From contig SLDN01000078.1 in the NCBI GenBank assembly GCA_007125275.1, forward strand, positions 1-14,194: a stretch of DNA of 14,194 nt, given 5' to 3'. This DNA is from Bacteroidales bacterium (GTDB taxonomy: Bacteria > Bacteroidota > Bacteroidia > Bacteroidales > UBA7960). Positions 1 through 7,938 of the stretch are shown here, in pieces (positions within the stretch are counted from its first letter, which is position 1; every line of letters begins with the position of its first letter). The translations under genes were made by a program, and so were the position numbers. The notes under the pieces were generated by a model. The model made no database searches and was not told the DNA's origin. It saw only the letters and a list, made by a program, of their open reading frames with translations.

Positions 1-1911
1 CAGCTTGATCAAAACGGCGCTGGCAAAAAAGGCCTTTCTGCCATTGAGAAAAAATTTTGGTTCACGGCAGTGTTTACTGTACCGCTGATCCTGGCCATGT
101 TCATCCCTGTTGATTTCCTGCACAATGATTTATTTCAGCTGGCATTGACCATCCCCGTTTTTATTGTCGGCTTTTTGCATTTTGGGCGCAGTGCCTGGTT
201 CAGTCTCCGGGCTGGTGTGGCCAACATGGATGTGCTGATATTTCTTGGAAGTACTGCGGCCTTTGTTTACAGTCTGATCGGCACCATTTATGGCCTTGGG
301 CACGACTATATGTTTTATGAAACCTCGGCGAGCATCATCTCCATCGTTTTGCTTGGCAATATGATAGAGCATCGCTCGGTTAAGAAAACCACTTCTGCCA
401 TTGATGACCTGGTGCGTTTGCAGAAAAACACTGCACGTCGCATTCATACAGAGATGTATGAAGCCCAGGAATACATCGAGGAGGTGGATGCTGCTTTGGT
501 AGAAGAGGGTGAGCGCGTGTTGGTGAACTCAGGTGATAAGATACCAGTTGACGGGGAGATATACTGGGGCACCGGTAGTATCGATGAAAGCATTATTTCT
601 GGAGAGAGTGTGCCGGTTGACAGGCAAAAGGGGGACAAGGTAGTTGGTGGCACACTTTTGATCTCAGGCACGATAAAAGTAAAAACAACCGCTACAGGCA
701 AAGATACCGTATTGTCACAGATTATTGAGCTGGTGCGCAGTGCACAGCAGGACAAGCCGAAACTTCAGAATCTTGCTGACAAAATCAGTATGATCTTTGT
801 GCCGACGGTGGTTGGCCTTTCATTGCTTACCATGGCTTTCTGGTTTTTTGGCACTGACCTCGCTTTCCGCGACTCATTGATGCGCGGCATTGCGGTGCTC
901 GTCATTGCCTGTCCCTGTGCCCTTGGACTGGCCATTCCCACCGCCGTAGCGGTTGGACTCGGACGAACTGCCAAAAGTGGTATTTTGATCAAAGGCGGTA
1001 CGGCCATCGATAAACTTGCCACCATTGACACCGTTGTTTTTGATAAAACGGGCACCCTGACGACAGGCCAGTTCCGCATTAAGAGCCTCGATTGTTTTGG
1101 AAAATCAGAAGAGGGCGTGCGCAGTTTATTATACAGCATCGAAAAACACAGCAGCCATCCGATAGCACAGGCGATTGTAAAATACTTCAAAGACAGCGGC
1201 GAAATTCCGCTTGAGCGGGTAGAGGAGCATAAAGGATGGGGGATGGAGGCCACCGATAAGTCGGGCAATGAATATGTTGTCGGTTCATATAAGGTTGCAG
1301 AGCATCTGACTGCCGACAATAGTCATAATGTGTACTTATTGATGAATGACAAATTGGTTGCGTGGCTTGATGTGGAAGATGAAATCAAGCCCGGCGCGGC
1401 TGAAGCAGTTTCTTTCTTAAAGCAGAAGGGCTTGAAAACCGCATTGCTGAGCGGTGACCGCCGTGAGCGTTGCGAGGAGGTTGCCAATGCCCTTGGCATT
1501 GAAAAGGTGTATGCCGAAAAAATGCCTGATCAGAAACTGTTGGTCATTGAGCAATTGTCAAAAGACCACAAGATCGCGATGGTGGGTGACGGCATCAACG
1601 ATGCGCCGGCCCTTGCGAAAGCCTATATTGGCATCAGCATGAGCGACGCCACACAGGTGGCGGTTAAGTCGGCTGAAGTGATTCTGCTTAAGGGTGATTT
1701 GTCGCTGCTGACCAAAGCCTTTGGCGCAACCAGGACCACCTTGCGCACGGTGAAGGAAAACCTTTTCTGGGCTTTTTTCTACAATGTAGCCGCCATCCCT
1801 CTGGCCATGATCGGCCTGCTGACACCAATTGTGGCAGCATTTGCAATGGCTGCCTCCGATATTGTTGTGGTGCTGAACTCCCTGCGCCTGAAAAGAAGAA
1901 AGCTTCGTTAA
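1..1911 (+). CDS. copA: Cu+-type P1B heavy-metal ATPase (CopA-like), 5'-truncated by window edge
   Basis: This is an inner-membrane ATPase that most likely exports Cu+ from the cytoplasm using ATP. The frame is open from base 1, so the gene starts upstream; the GTG at 70 lies inside the first membrane segment and is not a credible start. Numbering from base 1, the protein shows the actuator motif SGES (200-203), the metal-site CPC (304-306) in the sixth helix, the phosphorylation motif DKTGT (Asp348), the HP dipeptide (386-387) of the nucleotide-binding domain and the hinge GDGIND (529-534). Near the C-terminus the seventh helix carries YNVAAIP, as in Cu+ pumps. The eighth has M-x-x-S-D where Cu+ ATPases usually have M-x-x-S-S. 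The N-terminal metal-binding domain(s) expected in this family would lie outside the window. The fold and class are certain; Cu+ rather than another soft metal is an inference from CPC and YN. Confidence 0.93.
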   Translation, partial: QLDQNGAGKKGLSAIEKKFWFTAVFTVPLILAMFIPVDFLHNDLFQLALTIPVFIVGFLHFGRSAWFSLRAGVANMDVLIFLGSTAAFVYSLIGTIYGLGHDYMFYETSASIISIVLLGNMIEHRSVKKTTSAIDDLVRLQKNTARRIHTEMYEAQEYIEEVDAALVEEGERVLVNSGDKIPVDGEIYWGTGSIDESIISGESVPVDRQKGDKVVGGTLLISGTIKVKTTATGKDTVLSQIIELVRSAQQDKPKLQNLADKISMIFVPTVVGLSLLTMAFWFFGTDLAFRDSLMRGIAVLVIACPCALGLAIPTAVAVGLGRTAKSGILIKGGTAIDKLATIDTVVFDKTGTLTTGQFRIKSLDCFGKSEEGVRSLLYSIEKHSSHPIAQAIVKYFKDSGEIPLERVEEHKGWGMEATDKSGNEYVVGSYKVAEHLTADNSHNVYLLMNDKLVAWLDVEDEIKPGAAEAVSFLKQKGLKTALLSGDRRERCEEVANALGIEKVYAEKMPDQKLLVIEQLSKDHKIAMVGDGINDAPALAKAYIGISMSDATQVAVKSAEVILLKGDLSLLTKAFGATRTTLRTVKENLFWAFFYNVAAIPLAMIGLLTPIVAAFAMAASDIVVVLNSLRLKRRKLR

Positions 1912-1940
1912 CATTGACTGCACTGAGCAAATCTCAATAA

Positions 1941-1968
1941 ACTCCAAACTCTGAACTCCAAACTCTGA
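1941..1968. repeat. Two perfect tandem copies of a 14-bp unit
   Basis: The unit ACTCCAAACTCTGA occurs at 1941-1954 and again at 1955-1968, filling much of the 62-bp gap between the convergent ATPase and rho genes. No hairpin with a T-run, i.e. no intrinsic terminator, is visible in this gap. Confidence 0.85.
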
Positions 1969-1973
1969 ACTTG

Positions 1974-3893
1974 TTAGCTGTTCATTGACATCAGGAACTC
2001 TTCGTTGTTTTTGGTATGTCTGATTCTTTCCATCAGGAACTCCATGGCTTCTACGGCCGTCATATCGGAGATAAATTTGCGCATCACCCAGATCCTGTTC
2101 ATCATTTCTTTGTGCATGAGGAGGTCTTCGCGGCGTGTGCCGGAAGCAACGATGTCGATGGATGGGAATATGCGTTTGTTCGAGAGGCGGCGGTCAAGCT
2201 GGAGTTCCATGTTGCCGGTGCCTTTAAACTCTTCAAAGATCACCTCATCCATTTTGGATCCGGTATCGGTCAGGGCGGTGGCGATGATAGACAGTGAGCC
2301 TCCGTTTTCGATGTTTCTGGCGGCGCCGAAAAATCTTTTGGGCTTGTGCAATGCATTTGCGTCCACCCCGCCTGACAGTACCTTGCCGGAAGCCGGAGAT
2401 ACGGTGTTAAATGCCCTGGCAAGGCGGGTGATGCTGTCGAGCAGGATCACCACATCGTGCCCGCATTCAACCATCCGCTTGGCTTTTTCGAGTACGATGT
2501 TTGAAACCTTTACGTGCCGTTCAGCCGGTTCATCAAAGGTGGAGGATATCACCTCGGCTCTTACGTTACGAGCCATCTCAGTGACTTCTTCCGGCCTTTC
2601 ATCGATCAGCAGCACAATCAGGAATACCTCCGGATGATTGGCTGCAATGGCGTTGGCAATCTCTTGCAGCAAGATGGTCTTACCTGTTTTAGGCTGGGCA
2701 ACGATCAGACCGCGCTGTCCTTTGCCAATCGGACTAAACATATCCATGATGCGGGTTGACAGCGACTCCTCTCTATGTCCTGTGATGGTGAATTTCTCAT
2801 CAGGGAACAAGGGTGTAAGGAAGTCGAAGGGCACCCTGTCGCGCACCTCGGCAGGAATACGGCCATTGATCTGTTCAACCTTGATCAGCGGAAAATACTT
2901 CTCGTTCTCTTTGGGAGGCCTGATGCCTCCTTTTACGGTGTCGCCGGTTTTCAGGCCAAACAGCTTTATCTGGCTTTGAGATACATATATGTCATCCGGT
3001 GAATTAAGGTAGTTGTAGTCAGATGAACGAAGGAAGCCATAGCCATCGGGCATGATCTCTAAAACACCTTCTGCGGTGATGATGCCATCAAACTCGTAAA
3101 AAGGTTCACCTGTGCGGCGGTCAAAACCTTTTGGTTTCTCAAAATCTTCCTTGTTTCTGTCTTTTTTAGCGTCGTGCTCCTGATGCGCTTTCGACTTGAT
3201 GTCCTTATGTTCAGGATCTGTTTTTTTGATATGCTGTTGATCTGCCCGATCTGTTGCCCTGGGTTTTTCAGCAGGTTTTTCTACATGTTTCTCCGTGGGT
3301 TTCTCCGCGGGTTTTTCTGTAGCTCCTGTTATCTTATCTTGTGATAAAGCGATGTTGCCGTCCTCTTGTTTCCTCTGTTTCTTCTGACGGTGCTGTTTTG
3401 TTTGTTTCTTCTGTCTGGGTGCTTCTGCAGGACTACCGCTAGCTTTTTTTTCAGCAATGGCCTGTTGCAGTACCTCTTTTGCAGCTTCTATCTCTTTTTT
3501 GACCCGATCGTCAGGTGCTGCCTTGTCAGTGGGTTTCTTTTGCTCCTGCTGATGTTGCTTTTGAGAAACATCGGCTTTTGGTGACGAATCCTTTTGAACA
3601 TCCGGTGCTGCCTGTTTAGGCTTTACGTTTTGCTCAACGGAGCTGCCTGCAGGGATGCGCTTGCGGGGGCGCCCGGGGCGTCGTCTGGGGTTTTGCTCTT
3701 GCGTCTTTTGTTCTGGCGCCTTTTGCTCTTGTGTCTTGTTCTGAACAGCAGCAGGGTTTAACGCCTGAGCATCAAGAATTTTGTAAATGAGATCTTTTTT
3801 CTTGTAAGAATCTACTTTTTTGATCTCCAATCCCCTTGCGATTTCTTTAAGATCAGCAAGAAGCTTACCGTTAAGCTCTATAATGTCGTACAT
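1974..3893 (-). CDS. rho: Transcription termination factor Rho with long disordered N-terminal extension
   Basis: Rho is a hexameric RNA-dependent ATPase that terminates transcription in the cytoplasm. At 639 residues it is about 220 longer than E. coli Rho (419). Residues 1-45 form the Rho N-terminal helical domain. Residues 48-265 are a low-complexity stretch rich in Lys, Gln, Glu and Pro, with an AT-hook-like [10 protein letters not shown] (70-79) and EKP-type repeats (193-211). The RNA-binding cold-shock fold follows, with GYGFLRS (284-290) and [10 protein letters not shown] (300-309). The motor domain has Walker A AQPKTGKT (399-406), the DERPEE glutamates (431-436), Walker B VVILLD (481-486), the Q-loop LSGGVD (506-511) and the R-loop near TGSKMDE (544-550). 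All expected catalytic elements are present. The ATG at 3893 gives the usual family N-terminus. It is transcribed divergently from the DUF4293 gene. A perfect TAnnTTTG box lies about 200 nt upstream. Confidence 0.98.
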   Translation of the reverse strand: MYDIIELNGKLLADLKEIARGLEIKKVDSYKKKDLIYKILDAQALNPAAVQNKTQEQKAPEQKTQEQNPRRRPGRPRKRIPAGSSVEQNVKPKQAAPDVQKDSSPKADVSQKQHQQEQKKPTDKAAPDDRVKKEIEAAKEVLQQAIAEKKASGSPAEAPRQKKQTKQHRQKKQRKQEDGNIALSQDKITGATEKPAEKPTEKHVEKPAEKPRATDRADQQHIKKTDPEHKDIKSKAHQEHDAKKDRNKEDFEKPKGFDRRTGEPFYEFDGIITAEGVLEIMPDGYGFLRSSDYNYLNSPDDIYVSQSQIKLFGLKTGDTVKGGIRPPKENEKYFPLIKVEQINGRIPAEVRDRVPFDFLTPLFPDEKFTITGHREESLSTRIMDMFSPIGKGQRGLIVAQPKTGKTILLQEIANAIAANHPEVFLIVLLIDERPEEVTEMARNVRAEVISSTFDEPAERHVKVSNIVLEKAKRMVECGHDVVILLDSITRLARAFNTVSPASGKVLSGGVDANALHKPKRFFGAARNIENGGSLSIIATALTDTGSKMDEVIFEEFKGTGNMELQLDRRLSNKRIFPSIDIVASGTRREDLLMHKEMMNRIWVMRKFISDMTAVEAMEFLMERIRHTKNNEEFLMSMNS

Positions 3894-3947
3894 AAAATTT
3901 ATAATGTAATTGATACAATGCTAGTAAATATAGGTTTTTGTGTTTTG

Positions 3948-4016
3948 TTAGTGATGGGAAAACTCCGGGAATCCGCATCTGCTTGATGGGCAATAAAGAT
4001 ATTTCAGGAGCACCAT
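3948..4016 (-). other. Possible 22-codon leader ORF upstream of rho
   Basis: On the minus strand an ATG at 4016 opens a 22-residue frame ending in TAA at 3948, some 55 nt before the rho start. The peptide begins MVLLKYLYCP. Its only support is its position inside the predicted rho leader. E. coli rho also has a short leader ORF (rhoL), but no sequence similarity is claimed. An ORF this short can easily arise by chance. Confidence 0.2.
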
Positions 4017-4099
4017 CCCCAATAGTGAACGATTAACGAATCAGAATGATGTAATGGTATGCGTTTTCAGAAAAAAAGAATTTTGTAGAAAATAGGGTG

Positions 4100-4107
4100 C
4101 AAATATA
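4100..4107 (-). promoter_or_regulatory. Candidate rho promoter, -7 box TATATTTG
   Basis: Read on the minus strand this is a perfect TAnnTTTG. A T-run lies at the -33 position (4127-4130 reads TTTT, 19 nt away), and a TTTG occurs at 4123-4126 with a shorter 15-nt spacer. If used, it would give rho an untranslated leader of about 200 nt. Confidence 0.4.
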
Positions 4108-4172
4108 ACGATAATTACAATGCAAAAAAAATATTTCTGATAATAGTAAAAAACACTTTTGCCTTTTTTGTT

Positions 4173-4180
4173 TAATTTTG
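4173..4180 (+). promoter_or_regulatory. Candidate promoter -7 box TAATTTTG for the DUF4293 gene
   Basis: This is a perfect TAnnTTTG match 38 nt before the chosen ATG (4219). No TTTG lies at the usual 19-nt spacing, so support is partial. Transcription starting about 7 nt downstream would exclude the upstream in-frame ATG at 4159. Confidence 0.4.
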
Positions 4181-4218
4181 CAACGATTTATATTAATACA
4201 AACGAATCAAAAACTGTT

Positions 4219-4686
4219 ATGTTGCAACGTATTCAAAGTGTATATCTCTTTCTGGTATTTGTTTTTGCCATCTTGTTTGCCGTATTACCGCTCGCAAGCT
4301 TCTCAGGCGACATGCCGTTTATTCCCCTGCGTCTGCTCAATTACAATGCTTTCTTTAGCGAAACGGCATTTTCCTCCGGTTGGCAAGGAATCGTGCTGAT
4401 TATTGTATGGGCGTTCAGTTTGACTTTATCTGTTTTTATGACCTTTCAGTATCACAACAGGCTTTTTCAGATCAAATTGGGCAAGCTGAATATGTTGTTA
4501 CACGTGGGACTTATCCTTGTGACATTTTTCTTTATTGATGGCTTGCGCAGTCAGCTTGATGGCGTGGAATTTAATTATGGTGCAGGGGTGTTTTTCCCCG
4601 TCATTTCATTGATATTTATATTGATGGCAATCAAAGCCATTAAAAGAGACGAAGCCCTGGTCCGGTCAGCTGATCGCATCAGGTGA
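4219..4686 (+). CDS. DUF4293 family integral membrane protein
   Basis: This is a 155-residue protein with four hydrophobic segments at roughly residues 8-28, 57-76, 91-106 and 121-140, so it is predicted to be a four-helix inner-membrane protein. The N-terminus MLQRIQSVYLFLV is the hallmark of DUF4293, a family found in Bacteroidota that has no known function. The frame extends back to an ATG at 4159, but the ATG at 4219 is chosen because it gives the family N-terminus and lies downstream of the TAATTTTG box. The gene is divergent from rho; from memory this neighbourhood is common in the phylum, which may reflect shared regulation, not shared function. A 10-bp inverted repeat spans the stop codon. 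The C-terminal tail is charged (KRDEALVRSADRIR). Confidence 0.85.
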   Translation: MLQRIQSVYLFLVFVFAILFAVLPLASFSGDMPFIPLRLLNYNAFFSETAFSSGWQGIVLIIVWAFSLTLSVFMTFQYHNRLFQIKLGKLNMLLHVGLILVTFFFIDGLRSQLDGVEFNYGAGVFFPVISLIFILMAIKAIKRDEALVRSADRIR

Positions 4687-4701
4687 TTGTTTGCGATCAG
4701 C
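4669..4701. terminator. Inverted repeat across the DUF4293 stop codon; possible RNA 3'-end hairpin
   Basis: GCTGATCGCA (4669-4678) and TGCGATCAGC (4692-4701) are perfect 10-bp complementary arms around a 13-nt loop containing the TGA (4684-4686). A short T-run (4715-4719) lies 13 nt past the stem, too far for a standard intrinsic terminator. Because the next gene is convergent, the hairpin could serve either strand. Confidence 0.45.
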
Positions 4702-4739
4702 AATGTTCCCTGGGTTTTTCGGTGCGTGTTGTCTGCCCC

Positions 4740-5813
4740 TTAGTCTTCCAGCCGTTTGATCACATAGTCTGAGTTGAAGAGCCTGAGTGCGCCCATATAT
4801 TTCAGCTTGAATTTGATAAAGTCACCCACCTTGTATTTTTTTGGGTTTTTCCCCAGGTCAATCACCAGGATGTCGGAGCTGGCACCCGCGAGCTCCATGT
4901 TTTTGTCATTCGGGATCAGGAAATCGGGGCCGATATCCAGCAGGCCTACATCCAGCAATGCCCGCCAGGATGTTTTTCCATAATCGCTGTCATCAATCTC
5001 AAAGGCTTCTCCCGAAGGGTTCTCGGCCAGCGTACCTTCCGGCACTACAGGTTTCTCAATGAGTTCAATGATTTCTGCCTTGAAAGTGATCACATCGTCT
5101 TTCATCCCTTTGATGGTCTTGCCTGTCCAGAGGTCAGCGCCAAAATAGAGGGTTTCGCCTACGCGGAAGTGGTTGACGCCGGGTGGTACCTGCTTTTTTG
5201 CCAGCATTGGGATGGTGACAGAAGTGCCGCCGGAGAGAAGCTTGATTTTTTTGTTAAACTTGGTTTCAACGATTTGCCGGTAGAGGCTGAGTTGAATCAG
5301 TTTGTCATGCGAGGGCATCACGCCGTAAAGGCAATTGAGGTTGGTGCCAAAGCCCAGAATTTCAATGTTGGGCAAATCAAAAACCTGCTCGTAAAAGCTG
5401 ACGAGGTTTTCGCCCATGACACCTTCCCTGAGCTCACCCATTTCAACCATGATAATGACCTGATGCTGCTTGTCTTGCTTTGTAGCTTCTTTCGACAGCA
5501 GCTTCATCGTTTCCAGATCAGAGTTTACGCTCACATCGGCATATTTGACGACGCTGCGTATGCTGCGGCGGGGTGGGGGTTTGATGTAGTAAGTTTTGAT
5601 GTCCGGATCAAGCCGCTTGATGGTGCGCAGGTTTGAAATGCGGGAATCCATGAGTTCTCTGACGCCTAGCCCAATCACTTCTTTGATGTACATTGGGTTG
5701 CCACAAAGCAATTTCGTGACAATACCCCATTGGATGTCATCTTTTGAGAACATCTTGTTGAGGAACTCGAAATTGTGTTTCAGCTTTTTTCGGCTGATTG
5801 ATATTTCTGCCAT
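4740..5813 (-). CDS. Alanine/ornithine racemase family PLP-dependent enzyme
   Basis: This 357-residue protein is predicted to be a cytoplasmic fold-type III PLP enzyme that interconverts L- and D-amino acids. The N-terminal barrel has the PLP lysine in IVTKLLCG (Lys34). It also has GELREGV (126-132), GFGTNLNC (154-161), the phosphate-binding LSGGTSVT (193-200) and NHFRVGE (214-220). The C-terminal beta domain contains LAGASSDILVIDLG (308-321). This pattern resembles clostridial ornithine racemase (Orr) and YhfX-type proteins more than classical Alr. Substrate is not determined: ornithine, alanine or another amino acid are all possible. It is the last gene of a three-gene operon, starting 9 nt after the acetyltransferase stop and behind a sodium symporter, which suggests that an imported amino acid or derivative is processed. 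Confidence 0.85.
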   Translation of the reverse strand: MAEISISRKKLKHNFEFLNKMFSKDDIQWGIVTKLLCGNPMYIKEVIGLGVRELMDSRISNLRTIKRLDPDIKTYYIKPPPRRSIRSVVKYADVSVNSDLETMKLLSKEATKQDKQHQVIIMVEMGELREGVMGENLVSFYEQVFDLPNIEILGFGTNLNCLYGVMPSHDKLIQLSLYRQIVETKFNKKIKLLSGGTSVTIPMLAKKQVPPGVNHFRVGETLYFGADLWTGKTIKGMKDDVITFKAEIIELIEKPVVPEGTLAENPSGEAFEIDDSDYGKTSWRALLDVGLLDIGPDFLIPNDKNMELAGASSDILVIDLGKNPKKYKVGDFIKFKLKYMGALRLFNSDYVIKRLED

Positions 5814-5822
5814 AATGACTGT

Positions 5823-6263
5823 TTATTTGCGGGTCCTCCGCATTTCAAGATACTTGCTTGTGAATCCAAGTTTTTCATACAGGAAACGCGCCGGATTTTC
5901 AGGCTCCACGTGTAATTTAATGTCGCCTTCAGCTTTGTCGAAGGTCTTTTGCATCAAGGCTTTGCCAAGGCCTTTGCCGCGATAGGCTTTGTCTACGGCT
6001 ATGTATACGAGAATGTTCTCGGGTATATAACCGCCCATGCCGGTTTTATTGATGATCACAGCACCGCTGATCTTGCCGTTATCGCGGGAGGTCAGAATAA
6101 ATCCGCCAAACTTCTCCTCTTCGTCAAGGGCAAAGTTGATGCACTTCATGATGTATTTATGCTCGTCGCCAAATTGATCTAAATGTTCAAATAAAAAATC
6201 GGCGATCTCTTTTTTGGTATCTTCCGATACATTGTCTTTTGGGGTATAAAAGGTGTATTCCAT
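5823..6263 (-). CDS. GNAT family N-acetyltransferase
   Basis: This 146-residue cytoplasmic protein is predicted to transfer an acetyl group from acetyl-CoA to an amine. The acetyl-CoA-binding motif A is clear: beta strand ILVYIAVDKAY (84-94) followed by the pyrophosphate loop RGKGLGKAL (95-103). The usual C-terminal NPARFLYEKLGF (123-134) follows. It covers essentially one complete GNAT domain. The substrate cannot be read from the sequence. Its ATG overlaps the symporter stop by one base (TAATG), and it ends 9 nt before the racemase-family gene, so the three are almost certainly co-transcribed and probably translationally coupled. An amino-acid or amine acetylation role linked to the flanking transporter and racemase is an inference. 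Confidence 0.88.
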   Translation of the reverse strand: MEYTFYTPKDNVSEDTKKEIADFLFEHLDQFGDEHKYIMKCINFALDEEEKFGGFILTSRDNGKISGAVIINKTGMGGYIPENILVYIAVDKAYRGKGLGKALMQKTFDKAEGDIKLHVEPENPARFLYEKLGFTSKYLEMRRTRK

Positions 6264-7702
6264 TATTTTGTTATTTTATTGATTGTGAAGTTAATAAAAA
6301 TAAATGACATAAGAGATAGTGTGATGCCAAAAATGTTTGGATCCAGGCCCAAAGGCAGGTTCCAGCCTCCTATTATCAATGTGATGGTTGTTCCGCCGCC
6401 CAGCAGCATCGCATAAAATGCTGCCGTTGGGCTTGCTTTTTTCAGAAACAGTGCGCCGATGACCGGGACAAACAGGCCCGATACCATAAAGGCATAGGAG
6501 TACAGCATCAGTTCCAGCACGTTGGGCATACGTGTTGCCAGCAGCAAGGCGATGGATCCGAGTATGAATGTGAGTGCCTGCGAAAGCAGCAGGAATGCCT
6601 TGTTGCTTTTCGGTATTTTGAACCATTTGGTCAGAATGTCGGTCAGGAAGTTTCCACTGGATGCCATCAGGCAGCTGTCGGCGGTCGACATAATGGCTGA
6701 GAAGTATGCGGCCATCATCAGGCCCATCAGGCCTACTGGCAGGACAGTGCGCAGCAGCAGGGGCAAGCCCTGTTCTGCATCGATGTCGGCAGCCGTCTCA
6801 AATCCCAGGTAAGCAAACATCCCCTGTGCTATGGCCACCCGCGCAAAGAGCCCAAGCAACACACCCATAAAAGCCATCACCGGCCATTCAAAAAGACCGG
6901 CTATATACCACGCTCTTTGCGCCTGTCGCCTGTCGCGCGATGCATAGATGCGCTGGTACAAGGTCATCCCGACAAACCATATCGGTATGATGGTGACAGC
7001 CCAGTTGAGCATCTGTTGCCACGATATGTTTGCCATGCTAAAATACTCCGGTGGCAACACTTCGCGGATGGCAGTCATCCCGCCCACGCTGTTGTAGGCA
7101 ATGGGTATTCCAATGAAGATCAATCCCGACATCAGGATGATCCATTGTATGGTATCAGTATAGATCACCGCCTTGATGCCCCCCATGGCCGTATAGATGA
7201 TTACGATGGCGCCCATAATGATCAGGGCTGTTTGCCTGTTGAGCATCGGAGTGAAAGTTGCTTCAGCCAGTATGGCACCGGCCAGTATCTGCGAACTGGT
7301 AAAACCCAGGTAACCGATTGCTGAGATGATGCCGGCCAAAAAAGCAACTTTGGGGTTATAAAAACTCCCAAGGAATTGCGGAAAAGTGTAAAATGTCTTT
7401 GTTTTCTCGAGTTGTTTTACACGAGGGATGAGGATAACGGCGCTCAGCCAGGCGCCCACCAATCCGGTAAAAAGCATCCATGATCCGGCAAGTCCCATGA
7501 TGAAACCCAGACCGCCAAGGCCTATCGAAAACCCGCCACCTACATCCGTGGCAACAACAGACAAGCCGATATGCATACTGCTAATCTTGCGACCACCTAC
7601 GTAATAGTCGTCAACACCTTTGTTGTGCATAAGGAAGTAAATGCCAATACCGATCACTCCCATCATGTAGAGAGCAAACACAAGAATGTCTAAATAATGC
7701 AT
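6263..7702 (-). CDS. Sodium:solute symporter (SSS family)
   Basis: This 479-residue polytopic inner-membrane protein, with about 13 hydrophobic segments, imports a small solute driven by Na+. The family pattern is present: DDYYVGGRK (31-39) after the first helix, the signature GGIKAVIYTDTIQ (174-186), and the Na+-site stretch STADSCL (339-345). Length and helix number fit the SSS/PutP-like family. The substrate cannot be assigned; SSS members carry proline, sugars, carboxylates, nucleosides and others. It is the first gene of an operon with the GNAT and racemase-family genes, which favours an amino acid or amine as cargo. A strong Bacteroidota-type promoter sits just upstream, leaving a leader of only about 20 nt. 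Confidence 0.92.
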   Translation of the reverse strand: MHYLDILVFALYMMGVIGIGIYFLMHNKGVDDYYVGGRKISSMHIGLSVVATDVGGGFSIGLGGLGFIMGLAGSWMLFTGLVGAWLSAVILIPRVKQLEKTKTFYTFPQFLGSFYNPKVAFLAGIISAIGYLGFTSSQILAGAILAEATFTPMLNRQTALIIMGAIVIIYTAMGGIKAVIYTDTIQWIILMSGLIFIGIPIAYNSVGGMTAIREVLPPEYFSMANISWQQMLNWAVTIIPIWFVGMTLYQRIYASRDRRQAQRAWYIAGLFEWPVMAFMGVLLGLFARVAIAQGMFAYLGFETAADIDAEQGLPLLLRTVLPVGLMGLMMAAYFSAIMSTADSCLMASSGNFLTDILTKWFKIPKSNKAFLLLSQALTFILGSIALLLATRMPNVLELMLYSYAFMVSGLFVPVIGALFLKKASPTAAFYAMLLGGGTTITLIIGGWNLPLGLDPNIFGITLSLMSFIFINFTINKITK

Positions 7703-7730
7703 TTTATTATAACTGCGGATTATTGTGCGG

Positions 7731-7761
7731 CAAAGATAATAAAAATTCCGCCAAGTACAAA
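7731..7761 (-). promoter_or_regulatory. Bacteroidota-type promoter of the symporter operon
   Basis: On the minus strand TTTG (7758-7761), a 19-nt spacer, then TATCTTTG (7731-7738) match the -33/-7 consensus exactly. Predicted transcription start is near 7724, about 22 nt before the ATG. This is the best promoter in the window. Confidence 0.65.
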
Positions 7762-7938
7762 ATATGTGCCATAAGGCGTTGTTGCAAAGAGGGTTAGGCG
7801 TACCTGTGCAAGCTTTATTGAAGGTGAGTTCAGGCTATAAACGATCCCCTGCACCGATCTCCTGGCAATCAACCGGAATATGATTACTTTTGTCTGGCCA
7901 TTAAATAATTATCTGTCAATTACAGCAACACTTTAACG

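Larger units (their letters stand above)
3894..4218. other. Divergent intergenic region between rho and the DUF4293 gene
   Basis: This 325-bp AT-rich stretch separates two divergent starts. It holds a candidate -7 box for each direction (4100-4107 minus, 4173-4180 plus) and, on the minus strand between the rho box and the rho ATG, a 22-codon ORF (3948-4016). No convincing riboswitch, tRNA or strong hairpin was seen. Confidence 0.7.

Noticed and set aside
765..1319. 184-codon minus-strand ORF inside the P-type ATPase gene
   Set aside because: It is antisense to conserved catalytic coding sequence and its low-complexity translation resembles no family.
4159..4218. Longer DUF4293 start at ATG 4159 adding 20 residues
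   Set aside because: It lies upstream of the likely -7 box (4173-4180), and the ATG at 4219 gives the typical family N-terminus.
5169..5636. 155-codon plus-strand ORF inside the racemase-family gene
   Set aside because: It is a shadow of a well-conserved PLP enzyme on the opposite strand, with no promoter or family features.
7703..7938. Search for a small gene or RNA between the symporter and radical SAM genes
   Set aside because: Only the symporter promoter is convincing. TTTG (7889-7892) with TATCTGTC (7910-7917) is too weak a match to call a radical SAM promoter.
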